A stretch of 64,000 nucleotides of DNA from Chitinophagaceae bacterium (lineage in GTDB: Bacteria; Bacteroidota; Bacteroidia; Chitinophagales; Chitinophagaceae): positions 42,361 to 106,360 of the forward strand of contig JACMLY010000090.1 of the NCBI GenBank assembly GCA_014379345.1, given 5' to 3'. This document shows positions 53,915 through 63,606 of this stretch, in pieces; position 1 is the first letter of the stretch; the number at the start of each line of letters is the position of its first letter. The notes beneath the pieces were generated by a model, which was given only the letters and a program-made list of their open reading frames with translations, did not search any database and had not been told where the DNA came from. Position numbers and translations under genes: made by a program.

Positions 53915-55609
53915 ATGAAATATAAATTTGCCCGATGGGTCTTTTCCATTTCTCTTTTGTTTATTGCCGTTTATATGAGTGGTTGCAAGAAAACAGCGCT
54001 GAGATTATCAACAACAGAAGATGTAAATGTGGTGGGCTACCTTAAAAAGAACGCTGACTCTTTTTCTTTGTTCAATCTGATTCTGGACAGAACGGAGACC
54101 AGCGCTTTCTTAGATGCATACGGATCATATACCGTGTTCGCACCAACGAACTCCGGTGTTAAAACATGGTTGTCATCTGTAAACGCCGCCGACGTAAACG
54201 CTGCTGATCTGACTGTGTTGAAGGAGCTGGTCAAGTTTCATATTCTTGCCGATACCATTAACACCAGTTCTTTTAAAGATGGTAAACTACCTGTACCTAC
54301 TATGCACGGACAGTTTTTAATAACAGGTGTTATAAACAATGGAGGTTTATCAAGTTACACGGTCAATCGCCAGGCGGCAGTTTCAAAGTCTAATGTGAAA
54401 GTAGGCAACGGCATTATTCACGTGATCGATCAGGTGCTGGTTCCTTCTAAAACCACTATTGCGCAGCAGTTAGAGGCAAGGCCTGAGTATTCTATTTTTT
54501 TACAGGCAATGAAGGAAACCGGCTATTACGCTGTACTCAATACGGTTGACCCCGACACAACCAAACGCTGGAAGACTGTTATAGCTGAAACCAACAAAGC
54601 ACTTGCAGATAGCGGCATCGCCTCGTATAATTCACTCAAAGCCCGATATTCAAATACCGGTAATCCAGCAGATCCCAAAGACAGCCTAAACCTGTATGTA
54701 GCCTATCATATACTTAATGGAATTCAATTTTTGGGGGATATCATAACATCACCTTCTCACCTTACACTACAACCGCAGGAGGTTATCACTACTCAACTCA
54801 TTAAGCAGGAGGTCGTCGTAAATGAAGCTGAATTTAATGGCAGGCTGGAACCGGGTGTCTTGCTGACAAGGAACATCAGCGATAATTCGGCTACAAATGG
54901 GGTATGGCACAGTGCCAGCGCCCATTTTGCAGCTAAGTTCCGTAAGCCAACCGCTGTATACTGGGACCTGGCAACCTTTCCCGAAATAGTGAAACAGACT
55001 ACCTTTTATAAAAGAGGAACGTTTACATTTAATAAGAGCAGCCAGGACGACAGACCCATTAAGGATATTGACTGGCAGGTAAGGGGCGAAAATTATGTAC
55101 GATATGAGTACAGCAGCAGCCCCACTTCTACCCTTCATCATTTCGCATATAATAACGATATTCTTACAATACCTCTGGGTGGAGGCACAAACACCAACAG
55201 GGCTGGCTGGATTGAATTTACTACACCGCCAATTATCAAAGGACGTTATAAAGTGTGGATCTGTTACCGCAACCGGAATAATGTGATCATTAACGTGTTC
55301 GTGAATGGAGAGCTGATGCAACGGCCCGTAAACCTGCAGACGAAATATCCGGGGGGAACTGATGCAGAACTCGAATCTTTAGGATGGAAAAGATATACAA
55401 CAAACAATGCTGCCTATCCCAACCCTGATTTTACCGGCAGGCTGGTTGGTACGGTTGATATAAAAACAACACAAAGGCATAAAGTCCGATTTGAAGCAAT
55501 AGCCAATACGAATAGGGACCTGCATTTCGATATGATCCATTTTATACCGGTGACGGACAATCAGGTGTTGCCCCGGTTTGCACCAGATGGTACGCCTGTT
55601 TATTTCTAG
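53915..55609 (+). CDS. FAS1-domain lipoprotein with extra C-terminal beta domain (first)
   Basis: A 564-residue lipoprotein; ATG 53915 begins the signal with lipobox YMSGC (Cys24). An in-frame TTG two codons upstream is a less likely start. FAS1 domain 1 is at about 38-185 (SYTVFAPTNSGVKTWL, NGIIHVIDQVLVP); a second is at about 190-320 (PEYSIFLQAMKETGYYAVL, LYVAYHILNGI). Residues about 330-564 form a different, beta-rich domain with AGWIEFTTPPIIKGRYKVWI and FDMIHFIPV, looking like a jelly-roll ligand-binding module. The next gene has the same architecture in shorter form. Confidence 0.87.
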   Translation: MKYKFARWVFSISLLFIAVYMSGCKKTALRLSTTEDVNVVGYLKKNADSFSLFNLILDRTETSAFLDAYGSYTVFAPTNSGVKTWLSSVNAADVNAADLTVLKELVKFHILADTINTSSFKDGKLPVPTMHGQFLITGVINNGGLSSYTVNRQAAVSKSNVKVGNGIIHVIDQVLVPSKTTIAQQLEARPEYSIFLQAMKETGYYAVLNTVDPDTTKRWKTVIAETNKALADSGIASYNSLKARYSNTGNPADPKDSLNLYVAYHILNGIQFLGDIITSPSHLTLQPQEVITTQLIKQEVVVNEAEFNGRLEPGVLLTRNISDNSATNGVWHSASAHFAAKFRKPTAVYWDLATFPEIVKQTTFYKRGTFTFNKSSQDDRPIKDIDWQVRGENYVRYEYSSSPTSTLHHFAYNNDILTIPLGGGTNTNRAGWIEFTTPPIIKGRYKVWICYRNRNNVIINVFVNGELMQRPVNLQTKYPGGTDAELESLGWKRYTTNNAAYPNPDFTGRLVGTVDIKTTQRHKVRFEAIANTNRDLHFDMIHFIPVTDNQVLPRFAPDGTPVYF

Positions 55610-55664
55610 ATAATGATTTTTATTTATTAATTCAGGAGGCTGGAACTCCATCTAAACATCGATA

Positions 55665-57110
55665 ATGAATAGTAAGATTTTACAGATACTGACGGGAATG
55701 CTTTTTACCGGCCTTTTTTTAATCAGCTGTAAAAAATGGGATGATCATAACGCTGTCACCGACCCGAAGGCAGAAAAAGATCTGTTACAGCAAATCAGCG
55801 AAGATCCTGAGCTTGGCAGGTTTGCAGAACTTTTAACCAAATCGGGTTATGATAAAGTAATAGCGTCTTCCAAAACCTATACCGTGTACGCACCGTCGAA
55901 TTCGGCCCTTGCTACTCTCGATCCGGCCATCGTTGCCGATTCGGCCAGGTTGCGCATGTTTGTCGGCAATCACATCGCAAACCAGCTTTACCCTACAACC
56001 TCCGTTAATGGTCAATTACGCCTGCAAATGTTAAGCGGTAAGTATAATAATGTGCAGGTAAAACTGCTGGAAGATGCGAATATTACTGCGGCAGATAAAT
56101 ATGCTAAAAATGGATTATTGCATATAATAGATAAAATGGTCCCGGCGCTTCCAAATGCCTGGCAGTTTTTAGAATCCGGCTCTCTGTCTCCTGTTAAACA
56201 AAAAAATTATATGCTTTCGCTGTTTGGTAAGGTGTTCGACACAACAAATGCGGAGCAGATCGGTGTAGATCCTGGTACCGGAAGGCCCATTTATAAGCCG
56301 GGAACAGATTCTGTAAATACCAATTTCTTTTGGCGAAATGTACACGACCTTAGAGACGAGAGCAAGCAATTTACTTTCTTTATACTCGCTGATGCTGCCT
56401 GGGATACTGAGATAAACAAGTTCAAACCTTTTTTTGTAACCGGTACTGCAGATAGCACAACCAATCTTTCAAGTAATGCAGTGGTACAAGATCTGGCTGT
56501 TGAAGGCGTTTATCAGCCGGGCTCAATACCCGATACGATCATTTCCAAGTTTAATGTAAAAGTTGGAATTGAAAAGAGTGCCATCGTGCAAACGATCAAA
56601 GTCAGTAACGGTATCGTTTACATCATGACCCGGATGAATGTATTACCGAAGCATAGATTTCAGCAATATATAATACAGGGCGAAAATTACAATTTTACCA
56701 GGATCGATCGTCGTGGCAACACCTTCTTTCGCGACAAGTTAAACCCGCTGACGGGAAAAGAATTCAGGGATGTTCTTGTATTTAACCATGGAGTTTCGGA
56801 GTTCTACCTGGGCTACCTTTTACCTAACGTTCCCTCGCTAAAGTACAAAGCGTACTGGGTTGCTTTGAATGACAATGTCAATAACTACACCGGCAATTTC
56901 AGTCAACGCTTGGGAATTGGCACTTTTAATTCCACACGCTTGCCGTATGTAGCCGTAACGCCCAACAATTACAGTGAGGTTTTACTGGGGGAGTTCACCC
57001 TCTCTACTTATTTCCCTGTTCTTGAGATTTTTCTTACGGCCGCTGCCAATACAACTAACAATACCAGTATGGTTACGGCTGATTATATAAGGCTTGAACC
57101 TGTTTTGTAA
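55665..57110 (+). CDS. FAS1-domain lipoprotein with extra C-terminal beta domain (second)
   Basis: A 481-residue lipoprotein with lipobox LFLISC (Cys22). FAS1 domain 1 is at about 32-170 (TYTVYAPSNSALATL, NGLLHIIDKMVPALP). A second FAS1-like unit covers about 180-335 (FTFFILADAAWDTEI, VSNGIVYIMTRMNVLP). The C-terminal part (about 340-481) is beta-rich and ends TADYIRLEPVL, comparable in position and ending to the FDMIHFIPV region of the preceding protein. It is 55 bp behind that gene and 30 bp before the second SusC. Confidence 0.87.
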   Translation: MNSKILQILTGMLFTGLFLISCKKWDDHNAVTDPKAEKDLLQQISEDPELGRFAELLTKSGYDKVIASSKTYTVYAPSNSALATLDPAIVADSARLRMFVGNHIANQLYPTTSVNGQLRLQMLSGKYNNVQVKLLEDANITAADKYAKNGLLHIIDKMVPALPNAWQFLESGSLSPVKQKNYMLSLFGKVFDTTNAEQIGVDPGTGRPIYKPGTDSVNTNFFWRNVHDLRDESKQFTFFILADAAWDTEINKFKPFFVTGTADSTTNLSSNAVVQDLAVEGVYQPGSIPDTIISKFNVKVGIEKSAIVQTIKVSNGIVYIMTRMNVLPKHRFQQYIIQGENYNFTRIDRRGNTFFRDKLNPLTGKEFRDVLVFNHGVSEFYLGYLLPNVPSLKYKAYWVALNDNVNNYTGNFSQRLGIGTFNSTRLPYVAVTPNNYSEVLLGEFTLSTYFPVLEIFLTAAANTTNNTSMVTADYIRLEPVL

Positions 57111-57140
57111 ATTATTATTTTTTGAAAATATACTATAACA

Positions 57141-60100
57141 ATGCTGCTTATAAGAAGATTTAGAAAATACATCGTTGCAATCTCGGCATTTCAGCTGATG
57201 GTGAGTATACTTCATGCACAGAATATGCCCGCTGTTAAAGATTCTGTGATGGTTATAGAAACAAACGTGCCGGAAAAAGGTGTAACGGTTACTGGTACTG
57301 TTACTGACGCAACAACCCGTAAATCAATTGCCGGGATACGGGTTCAGGTGGAAAATTTTTCTGCTGCCATTACCGATTCTACCGGGCAATTCAAACTTCA
57401 AGTACCATCATACACTTCTGCAGTTACAGTTGAAGGTGAGGGATACAATACACGCCGTGTCGCGTTGAAGGGACGCCGCTCAATTGCAATAGCGTTGCTG
57501 GATGATGAACATAAGTCATTTAGTGAAAAGGTAACGACACCCCTTGGCATTAAAAGCAAAACGGATGTTACCGCAGCTGTGGAACAGTATAATGTCAATT
57601 CGGGCTGGGCTCAACCGAATGAAACACCAGATGCTATTTTACAGGGAAGAATCGCCGGCTTATATGCGATTCGCCGTTCGGGAAGTCCGGGTGTAGGGGC
57701 TAATCTTTTTCTTAGAGGCTATAACTCATTATATGGAACGAACAAACCACTGATTGTAGTAGATAATATGCTATTCGATGCAAATGACTATGGACAAAGC
57801 ATTATAGCAAATAATTATACCAATCCATTAGCGCTTATCGATATGAAGGATGTTGATAATATTACCGTATTGAAAGATGCAACGGCGATTTATGGAACAA
57901 AAGGTGCTAACGGAGCTATTATCATTACGACTGCAAAAGCCAAAACGCAGGCTACAAAAATTGATTTTGCCACTTATGCGGGGTTTAATGAGGCTCCTAA
58001 AAACCTACCGGTGATGGATGCAGCCGATTACCGGATTTATCTAAATGAAATATTACAGACCAAAGGGATGAGCAGTTCAGCGATCCAGGCAGAGCCGTAT
58101 ATGAACGATGATCCGCAAAATCCTCAGTACGCACGCTATCACTACAATACCGACTGGCAGAAAAAAGTGATGGAAAGTAGCATCAATCAAAGTTATTTTC
58201 TCAAAGTAACCGGGGGCGATAACATTGCAACTTATGGGTTGAGCATGGGGTTCACCCGCAACAGTGGTATTATAAAGGAGACTGATATTACGCGCTACAA
58301 CACAAGATTTAATGCAGATTTTAATTTTACCAGGAAGTTTACTGGTGCAGCGAATCTTTCGTTCACCTATAACGAGCAAAATCTGAAAGACCAGGGAATT
58401 GCCGACAATACGGCTCCCCTGTACCTATCCCTTGTCAAAGCGCCGTTTTTGCACAACAGAGAACTCAATGAAAAGGGTGTGGAATCTCCCAACCTGTCAG
58501 AACGCGATACACTTGGTATAACGAATCCCTCCGCTATTATTGAAGGGATGCAGGCTTACAATAAATTCTACCGTTTTTTTGGAACATTTCAATTCAATTA
58601 TGAAATATCAACTCATTTCAAAGCGAGCTCGCTGATCGGTGTAGTGTATGATAAAGTGCGCGAAGACTTTTTCGTGCCACGTAAGGGAATTACAGACGAT
58701 ACCCTTTCGAATGATATTGCCCAAAGCCGGATGGGCACGCAGGTTAAGCGGCTCTTTACCATATATAATGATACATGGCTAGCCTACAATACAACGGTAA
58801 ACAACAAACACAATATAAACGCGAGGCTGGGGATTCGTAATCAGATCAATAAGGCAGAACAACGTTTTGGACGCAGTTTCAATTCTGCTACGGACGACCT
58901 GGTGAGTGTGCAAAGCGGATCGGCTGCTCTGCGCCAGGTTGGGGGCGGCATCGGTAACTGGAACTGGATGAATATTTATCTGGGAATAGATTATGGATTT
59001 AAGAGCAAGCTTTTTTTGACCCTGCACGCGGCCGTTGATGGCTCCTCTCGTTTTGGTGACGATGTTCCGGACGGAATCAGGACGAAAGGAAAGAATCTTG
59101 CGATCATGCCTTCAGTAGGAGCTGCCTGGTTGATTTCATCTGAAAATTTTATGGCCCGCTCTACCATAGATATCTTAAAGTTGAGAGTGACATACAGCAT
59201 GACTGGTAATGATGATATCGGCAACTATAATAATCGTCGCACATATATTTCGCAAAACCTGCTTGGAGCACAGGGCCTTGTCAGAAGTGGAATTGGTAAT
59301 CCTGCCCTGGGATGGGAAAACGTAAGAAAACTAAATGCAGGTTTCGATCTTGCTTTTTGGAATGAAAGGGTCAGCCTGAGTGTAGATGCTTTCAGAAACG
59401 AAACCGATAATATGTTAGTGTATCAGCCTTTATCTACAATAAGCGGTTTTACTGCCACGCTCACGAATGGTGGCAAGATGCGAAATAATGGAGTAGAGGC
59501 TACTCTTAACGTCAGGGTGGTGAACGGACGTAATTTTAAATGGGATGCAGGGTTGAATGCCGGACAATTCAGAAACAGGATCATCGAAATACCAAACGAC
59601 GGTTTTATAACTGAATACGCGGGTGCAAGTATCTTAACCTACGAAGGTCTAACTGCCACACAATTTTATGGGTATACCACCAATGGAGTGTATGGAACAA
59701 ATGCAGAAGCTGCTGCTATAAAGAAGCCAAATGCAGATGGATCCTATTCTAATTTCAAAGGTGGAGATGTACGATTTGTTGACCTTGACGGTAATAATAT
59801 CATAGATGAAAGCGACCGCCAGGTGATTGGTGATCCCAGCCCGGATATTACCGGTGGTTACAATAACCGATTTATCTGGAAGAATTTCGAACTCAATACC
59901 CTGTTTACTTTTTCTTACGGAAATGATATTTTCAATTATTTACGCTACAGGTTAGAATCCGGAAGTGGTGTAGAAAACCAGTTGGTAAGTGTAAATAATC
60001 GTTGGCGTGGAGAAGGTCACATCACCAATACACCCAGGGCCAGCTGGGGCGATCCGATGGGCAATAGCAGGTTTAGTGATCGTTGGATAGAGGATGGCTC

Positions 60101-60332
60101 TTACATCCGCCTGCGAAGCTTGTCATTGCAATACAATTGGCCGGTAAAAAGAAGTGTGTTCCTGAAAAGCATCGCCGTTTACGCCATCGCAAACAATGTA
60201 TTCACACTAACAGAATACAAAGGCTATGATCCGGAGTTTAGTGTAACGCCCAGTGTTTTTTCACAAGGTATCGATACGGGTCTTGATCCACAATTTCGGA
60301 GTGTGACACTGGGAGTTAGACTAGGACTATAA
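57141..60332 (+). CDS. SusC/RagA family TonB-linked transporter (FAS1 operon, second; divergent N-terminal motif)
   Basis: A 1063-residue outer membrane transporter with signal peptide to SILHAQ (residue 29). The CarboxypepD_reg-like domain is VTVTGTVTDATTRKSIAGIRVQ. The link to the plug is unusual: instead of a DEVVVVGYG-type motif it reads LLDDEHKSFSEKVTTPLG. The plug then has PDAILQGRIAGLYAI, FLRGYNSLYGTNKPLIVVDN and ITVLKDATAIYGTKGANGAIIITT. The barrel ends PQFRSVTLGVRLGL. This divergence is a trait of one SusC subgroup or points to a different TonB contact. Its SusD follows after 73 bp. Confidence 0.94.
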   Translation: MLLIRRFRKYIVAISAFQLMVSILHAQNMPAVKDSVMVIETNVPEKGVTVTGTVTDATTRKSIAGIRVQVENFSAAITDSTGQFKLQVPSYTSAVTVEGEGYNTRRVALKGRRSIAIALLDDEHKSFSEKVTTPLGIKSKTDVTAAVEQYNVNSGWAQPNETPDAILQGRIAGLYAIRRSGSPGVGANLFLRGYNSLYGTNKPLIVVDNMLFDANDYGQSIIANNYTNPLALIDMKDVDNITVLKDATAIYGTKGANGAIIITTAKAKTQATKIDFATYAGFNEAPKNLPVMDAADYRIYLNEILQTKGMSSSAIQAEPYMNDDPQNPQYARYHYNTDWQKKVMESSINQSYFLKVTGGDNIATYGLSMGFTRNSGIIKETDITRYNTRFNADFNFTRKFTGAANLSFTYNEQNLKDQGIADNTAPLYLSLVKAPFLHNRELNEKGVESPNLSERDTLGITNPSAIIEGMQAYNKFYRFFGTFQFNYEISTHFKASSLIGVVYDKVREDFFVPRKGITDDTLSNDIAQSRMGTQVKRLFTIYNDTWLAYNTTVNNKHNINARLGIRNQINKAEQRFGRSFNSATDDLVSVQSGSAALRQVGGGIGNWNWMNIYLGIDYGFKSKLFLTLHAAVDGSSRFGDDVPDGIRTKGKNLAIMPSVGAAWLISSENFMARSTIDILKLRVTYSMTGNDDIGNYNNRRTYISQNLLGAQGLVRSGIGNPALGWENVRKLNAGFDLAFWNERVSLSVDAFRNETDNMLVYQPLSTISGFTATLTNGGKMRNNGVEATLNVRVVNGRNFKWDAGLNAGQFRNRIIEIPNDGFITEYAGASILTYEGLTATQFYGYTTNGVYGTNAEAAAIKKPNADGSYSNFKGGDVRFVDLDGNNIIDESDRQVIGDPSPDITGGYNNRFIWKNFELNTLFTFSYGNDIFNYLRYRLESGSGVENQLVSVNNRWRGEGHITNTPRASWGDPMGNSRFSDRWIEDGSYIRLRSLSLQYNWPVKRSVFLKSIAVYAIANNVFTLTEYKGYDPEFSVTPSVFSQGIDTGLDPQFRSVTLGVRLGL

Positions 60333-60405
60333 AACATGAATATTCTTTTTGCATAAAGACCCGTTGCTGTCAGAATGCAAAAAGGAAGAGTCAATAAACT
60401 ATTTA

Positions 60406-62214
60406 ATGAGTAGTAAAATGAATACGTTTAGATTAAAGAAAATACTGGTGCTTGCTTTGGTTATGGCTGGTATTGTTTCATGCAAAAAGCATTTTGACGT
60501 GTTACCAAAAACGGAACTGGACGCGAGCCAGGTGTACCGGGACGTATATGATGCTAATTCAGCAGTAATGGGGATCTATGGAAAATTCATGGGCCTGGCC
60601 GACCGGTACATCATATTAAATGAGTTAAGAGGCGACTTGCTGCAATACACTGAAAACGCAGATCAATTCCTCCGCGAGTTAAGCACCCATAATGTATCAC
60701 CTGATAACCCGTATATTAATCCACGACCTTTCTATGAGCTTATTATAAACTGCAACGATGCGCTGAAGAACTTTGATATCATGCTTCAGAAGAAGACTTT
60801 AAAACAGGATGAATATAGCCAGCGCTATTCTGATATTGCCTGTCTTCGATCCTTCCTTTACCTCCAGTTAGGAATACATTATGGCGAAGTACCTTATGTA
60901 ACGGAAGCACTCGAAAATATTACAGATATCAATGACCCAAGCCGGTTTCCAAAATTGAAGTTCAATGATCTTTTAGATGCCCTGATAAAGTTTACAGATA
61001 ACCTGCCATTCCTGGAAGATTATCCACCAGCGGTAGGCAATAGTTTAAGTGCGTCTCTTAATATCTTTCTGGACAATTATTCAACACAAAAAATTTTCAT
61101 CAATAAAAAATGTTTTCTGGGTGATTTGCATTTATGGAAAGGCAATTATAGCAGAGCCGCAACTTATTACAAGCAGATTATAGACTACAACGGATCAACG
61201 GGTACCGGGGAAAATTTCTTTTCACAATACCGGATGGGTACTTCCGATGCCAATTACTTGGTTGACTATTCCCGGGATGGTGATGCTTCCACGCTGATCA
61301 TGAATGATGGATGGCGGGGGATATTTGACAGCCGGGCATTAGAAAATGAAAAGCGCTTTGGCCGCGAATGGTTATGGGCCCTGCCTTACGATAGCAGGTT
61401 TAAACCTGCAAATCCATTGATCGCGTTATTCTCGCCAATAGGCGGTAAATACCTGGTTAAGCCTTCCAAAACAATTATCGACAACTGGAACAACCAGCAA
61501 CAAAATCCGGTGGCAAACGCCGGAGCCGGAACAGGGATACCTTACGATGCCCGTGGTTTGCTGAGTGTAAGCAACATTGGAGGGCAACCGGTGGTAATGA
61601 AGTTTATATATGACTACATAAATTATGCTACCAATACGCCCTATAATCCATTAAATAAAAATGGCAGATGGTTTTTGTACCGGCAGTCACACTTATATCT
61701 CCGGTTTGCAGAAGCCGCTAACGCGGAGGGTGCTATTGCGCCAGGGTTACATCGCCTTGCTTATGCGCTTTTTAATAATGGTCTCAGAACTAATTTTCAA
61801 TTCCCTGCCGGCACACCGGCAGTGGACCAGGCAAAATATCAAAATACTTTCTTTTTGCCTGATGTGTATAGATTCGATGCCCGCCAAATCGATGTACCCA
61901 GTGCGATCAGGGGGCCACATCACCGTAACACGGGAATCAGGGGCAGGGCACTTCTGCGGAACTACCAGTTTCCCGTAGGCGCTGATAGTTTAACTGCAAT
62001 TGAGACCGGCTTAATAGAAGAAGGCGCTTTGGAAAATGCATTTGAGGGTACACGATGGGCTGACTTGTTGCGTTTTGCATTAAGAAGAAACAACCCGGCG
62101 ATCATTGCAGACAGGATAGCGGATAAATTAACGAAAGACGGTGTTGGTAATGCAGGTGCAGTACGAGCCAGGCTTATGAATCGTGATTGGTACCTCCCTT
62201 TCAAGTTACAATAA
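60406..62214 (+). CDS. SusD/RagB family lipoprotein (FAS1 operon, second)
   Basis: A 602-residue lipoprotein. ATG 60406 (MSSKMNTFRLKK) is preceded by AGGAAG at 15 bp; ATG 60418 is an alternative, and a far upstream TTG is unlikely. The lipobox is AGIVSC (Cys26, or 22 from the second start). SusD-type features are LDASQVYRDVYDANSAVMGIYGKFMG, IACLRSFLYLQLGIHYGEVPYV, CFLGDLHLWKGNYSRAATYYKQII, HLYLRFAEAANAEGAI and EEGALENAFEGTRWADLLRFALRRN. It ends the operon, 9 bp from the convergent kinase. Confidence 0.92.
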   Translation: MSSKMNTFRLKKILVLALVMAGIVSCKKHFDVLPKTELDASQVYRDVYDANSAVMGIYGKFMGLADRYIILNELRGDLLQYTENADQFLRELSTHNVSPDNPYINPRPFYELIINCNDALKNFDIMLQKKTLKQDEYSQRYSDIACLRSFLYLQLGIHYGEVPYVTEALENITDINDPSRFPKLKFNDLLDALIKFTDNLPFLEDYPPAVGNSLSASLNIFLDNYSTQKIFINKKCFLGDLHLWKGNYSRAATYYKQIIDYNGSTGTGENFFSQYRMGTSDANYLVDYSRDGDASTLIMNDGWRGIFDSRALENEKRFGREWLWALPYDSRFKPANPLIALFSPIGGKYLVKPSKTIIDNWNNQQQNPVANAGAGTGIPYDARGLLSVSNIGGQPVVMKFIYDYINYATNTPYNPLNKNGRWFLYRQSHLYLRFAEAANAEGAIAPGLHRLAYALFNNGLRTNFQFPAGTPAVDQAKYQNTFFLPDVYRFDARQIDVPSAIRGPHHRNTGIRGRALLRNYQFPVGADSLTAIETGLIEEGALENAFEGTRWADLLRFALRRNNPAIIADRIADKLTKDGVGNAGAVRARLMNRDWYLPFKLQ

Positions 62215-62223
62215 CCGGATCCG

Positions 62224-63606
62224 CTACATGATTGTTTCTGTGGCTGTATAGTACTTCAATTCGATCAGGTCGGCGGGTAAGCTTTTTTTACTCCAGTACG
62301 GGTGAATGGCCAGAGCGGCTCCCAATGCGGATGCCTGGGCCATAGAAGCCGCATACACTTCCATTTCAGGATAAGCAGCCGCAAGCAGGTTCATATATAC
62401 AGGATTTCTGCTAAAGCCTCCGTCGAGAAATATCCGTTTTACGGAACAATTCTTCAATACAAGATCGGTTGAGATGACCTGTTGTTTAATCAGATCGATC
62501 ATTAATTGATGATAGGCTTCTGCGTAACTCGAAAAAGTTAAAAGGTCTCTTGCAGCGAACGCAGATTGTTGCAGCATTTGTTTTTTCTCGTTGCTCGGCG
62601 GAGGTGTTCGGTTTTGTAACCTGTTTACCGTTTCAATGTCGAAAAGAATGGTTTTGTAGAAATCATTGGCCACGTTAAACTGGGCTGCAAGCTTTTTCAC
62701 CTGTTGTTCATGTTCATAACCTGCAAATAGTCGGGAGGCTTTAACCGGTTTTCCTCTGTATTCCATATAGCTCAGACAATCCTGCTGTAATTCTTCTGCA
62801 GTGAGATTTGTTTGATTGAATGGATTTAGGCTGATGCACCACGTGCCGGTAGAAATCAGTACAAAGGGCTCGGTGAAATTGGATAGGTAAGGTATCAATG
62901 CTGCGGAGCTGTCGTGCAAACCAATGCCGCTTAAAATAGGTTTCTTATTGTAGTCGCAACGCATAACCTGGTCCGACGGAAATATCGGTGCCAGCTGACC
63001 GCTGATCTCTTCGCGATATATCCATTCATGATAATGATTTTGCGAAAAGTTCCATAGCCCTGTATGACAACCGATGCTGGTAATATCGGAATATGGCCTT
63101 CCCGTTACCAGGAAATTGAGGTACTGGGGAAGATGTAGTGAATAATGAATTTTTTGGAAAATACCAGGTTTTTGATATTTCAGCATGTAAAGCTGTAGTC
63201 CGGAATTCAGATTGCCCAGTACCGGACTGGCCGTTTGCATTGAAAACACAAGCTCACTCCCGTAGCGATCGTAGAATTGTTGCTGTATGTTCTTAGGATA
63301 TGGTTTTAAATAATTGTATAGTGGTGCAACCGGAGTTCCCTCGCGGTCTATATGTACGAAGCTGGCACCATACGCAGAAAAGTTCACTGCCGTCACATCA
63401 AATGCTGCCTGTGAAACCTGCTCCAGCGATCTTTGTGCCCACCCGGTTAGCAAAGCCAGATCTTCACAAGCATCACCATCTTCATCAATTGTCTCCGCAA
63501 AGCCTTCTGATTTTTCGTAAAGCATATTGTATTGCTCATCGAAAAGAAAAAGTTTCTTATTGGTTTTGCCAATATCAAAGATTGCTATGACAGGAGATTT
63601 ATGCAT
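62224..63606 (-). CDS. FGGY-family carbohydrate kinase
   Basis: A 460-residue cytoplasmic sugar kinase; ATG 63606 starts MHKSPVIAIFDIGKTNKKLFLFD, the phosphate-binding strand-loop of the FGGY fold. Later motifs are VNFSAYGASFVHIDREGTPVAPLYNYL, SIGCHTGLWNF, SGIGLHDSSAALIPYL with the catalytic Asp, VLISTGTWCISLNPF, and a C-terminal DGGFSRNPVYMNLLAAAYPEMEVY adenine-binding segment. It most resembles rhamnulose/fuculose-type kinases of Bacteroidota; L-rhamnulose fits the neighbouring pectin locus but is not proven. Its promoter and first 12 codons are duplicated upstream. Confidence 0.88.
   Translation of the reverse strand: MHKSPVIAIFDIGKTNKKLFLFDEQYNMLYEKSEGFAETIDEDGDACEDLALLTGWAQRSLEQVSQAAFDVTAVNFSAYGASFVHIDREGTPVAPLYNYLKPYPKNIQQQFYDRYGSELVFSMQTASPVLGNLNSGLQLYMLKYQKPGIFQKIHYSLHLPQYLNFLVTGRPYSDITSIGCHTGLWNFSQNHYHEWIYREEISGQLAPIFPSDQVMRCDYNKKPILSGIGLHDSSAALIPYLSNFTEPFVLISTGTWCISLNPFNQTNLTAEELQQDCLSYMEYRGKPVKASRLFAGYEHEQQVKKLAAQFNVANDFYKTILFDIETVNRLQNRTPPPSNEKKQMLQQSAFAARDLLTFSSYAEAYHQLMIDLIKQQVISTDLVLKNCSVKRIFLDGGFSRNPVYMNLLAAAYPEMEVYAASMAQASALGAALAIHPYWSKKSLPADLIELKYYTATETIM

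Noticed and set aside
54767..55321. 184-residue open frame antisense to the first FAS1/beta-domain lipoprotein
   Set aside because: It has no motif or start signals and lies fully inside a coding gene with lipobox and FAS1 domains.
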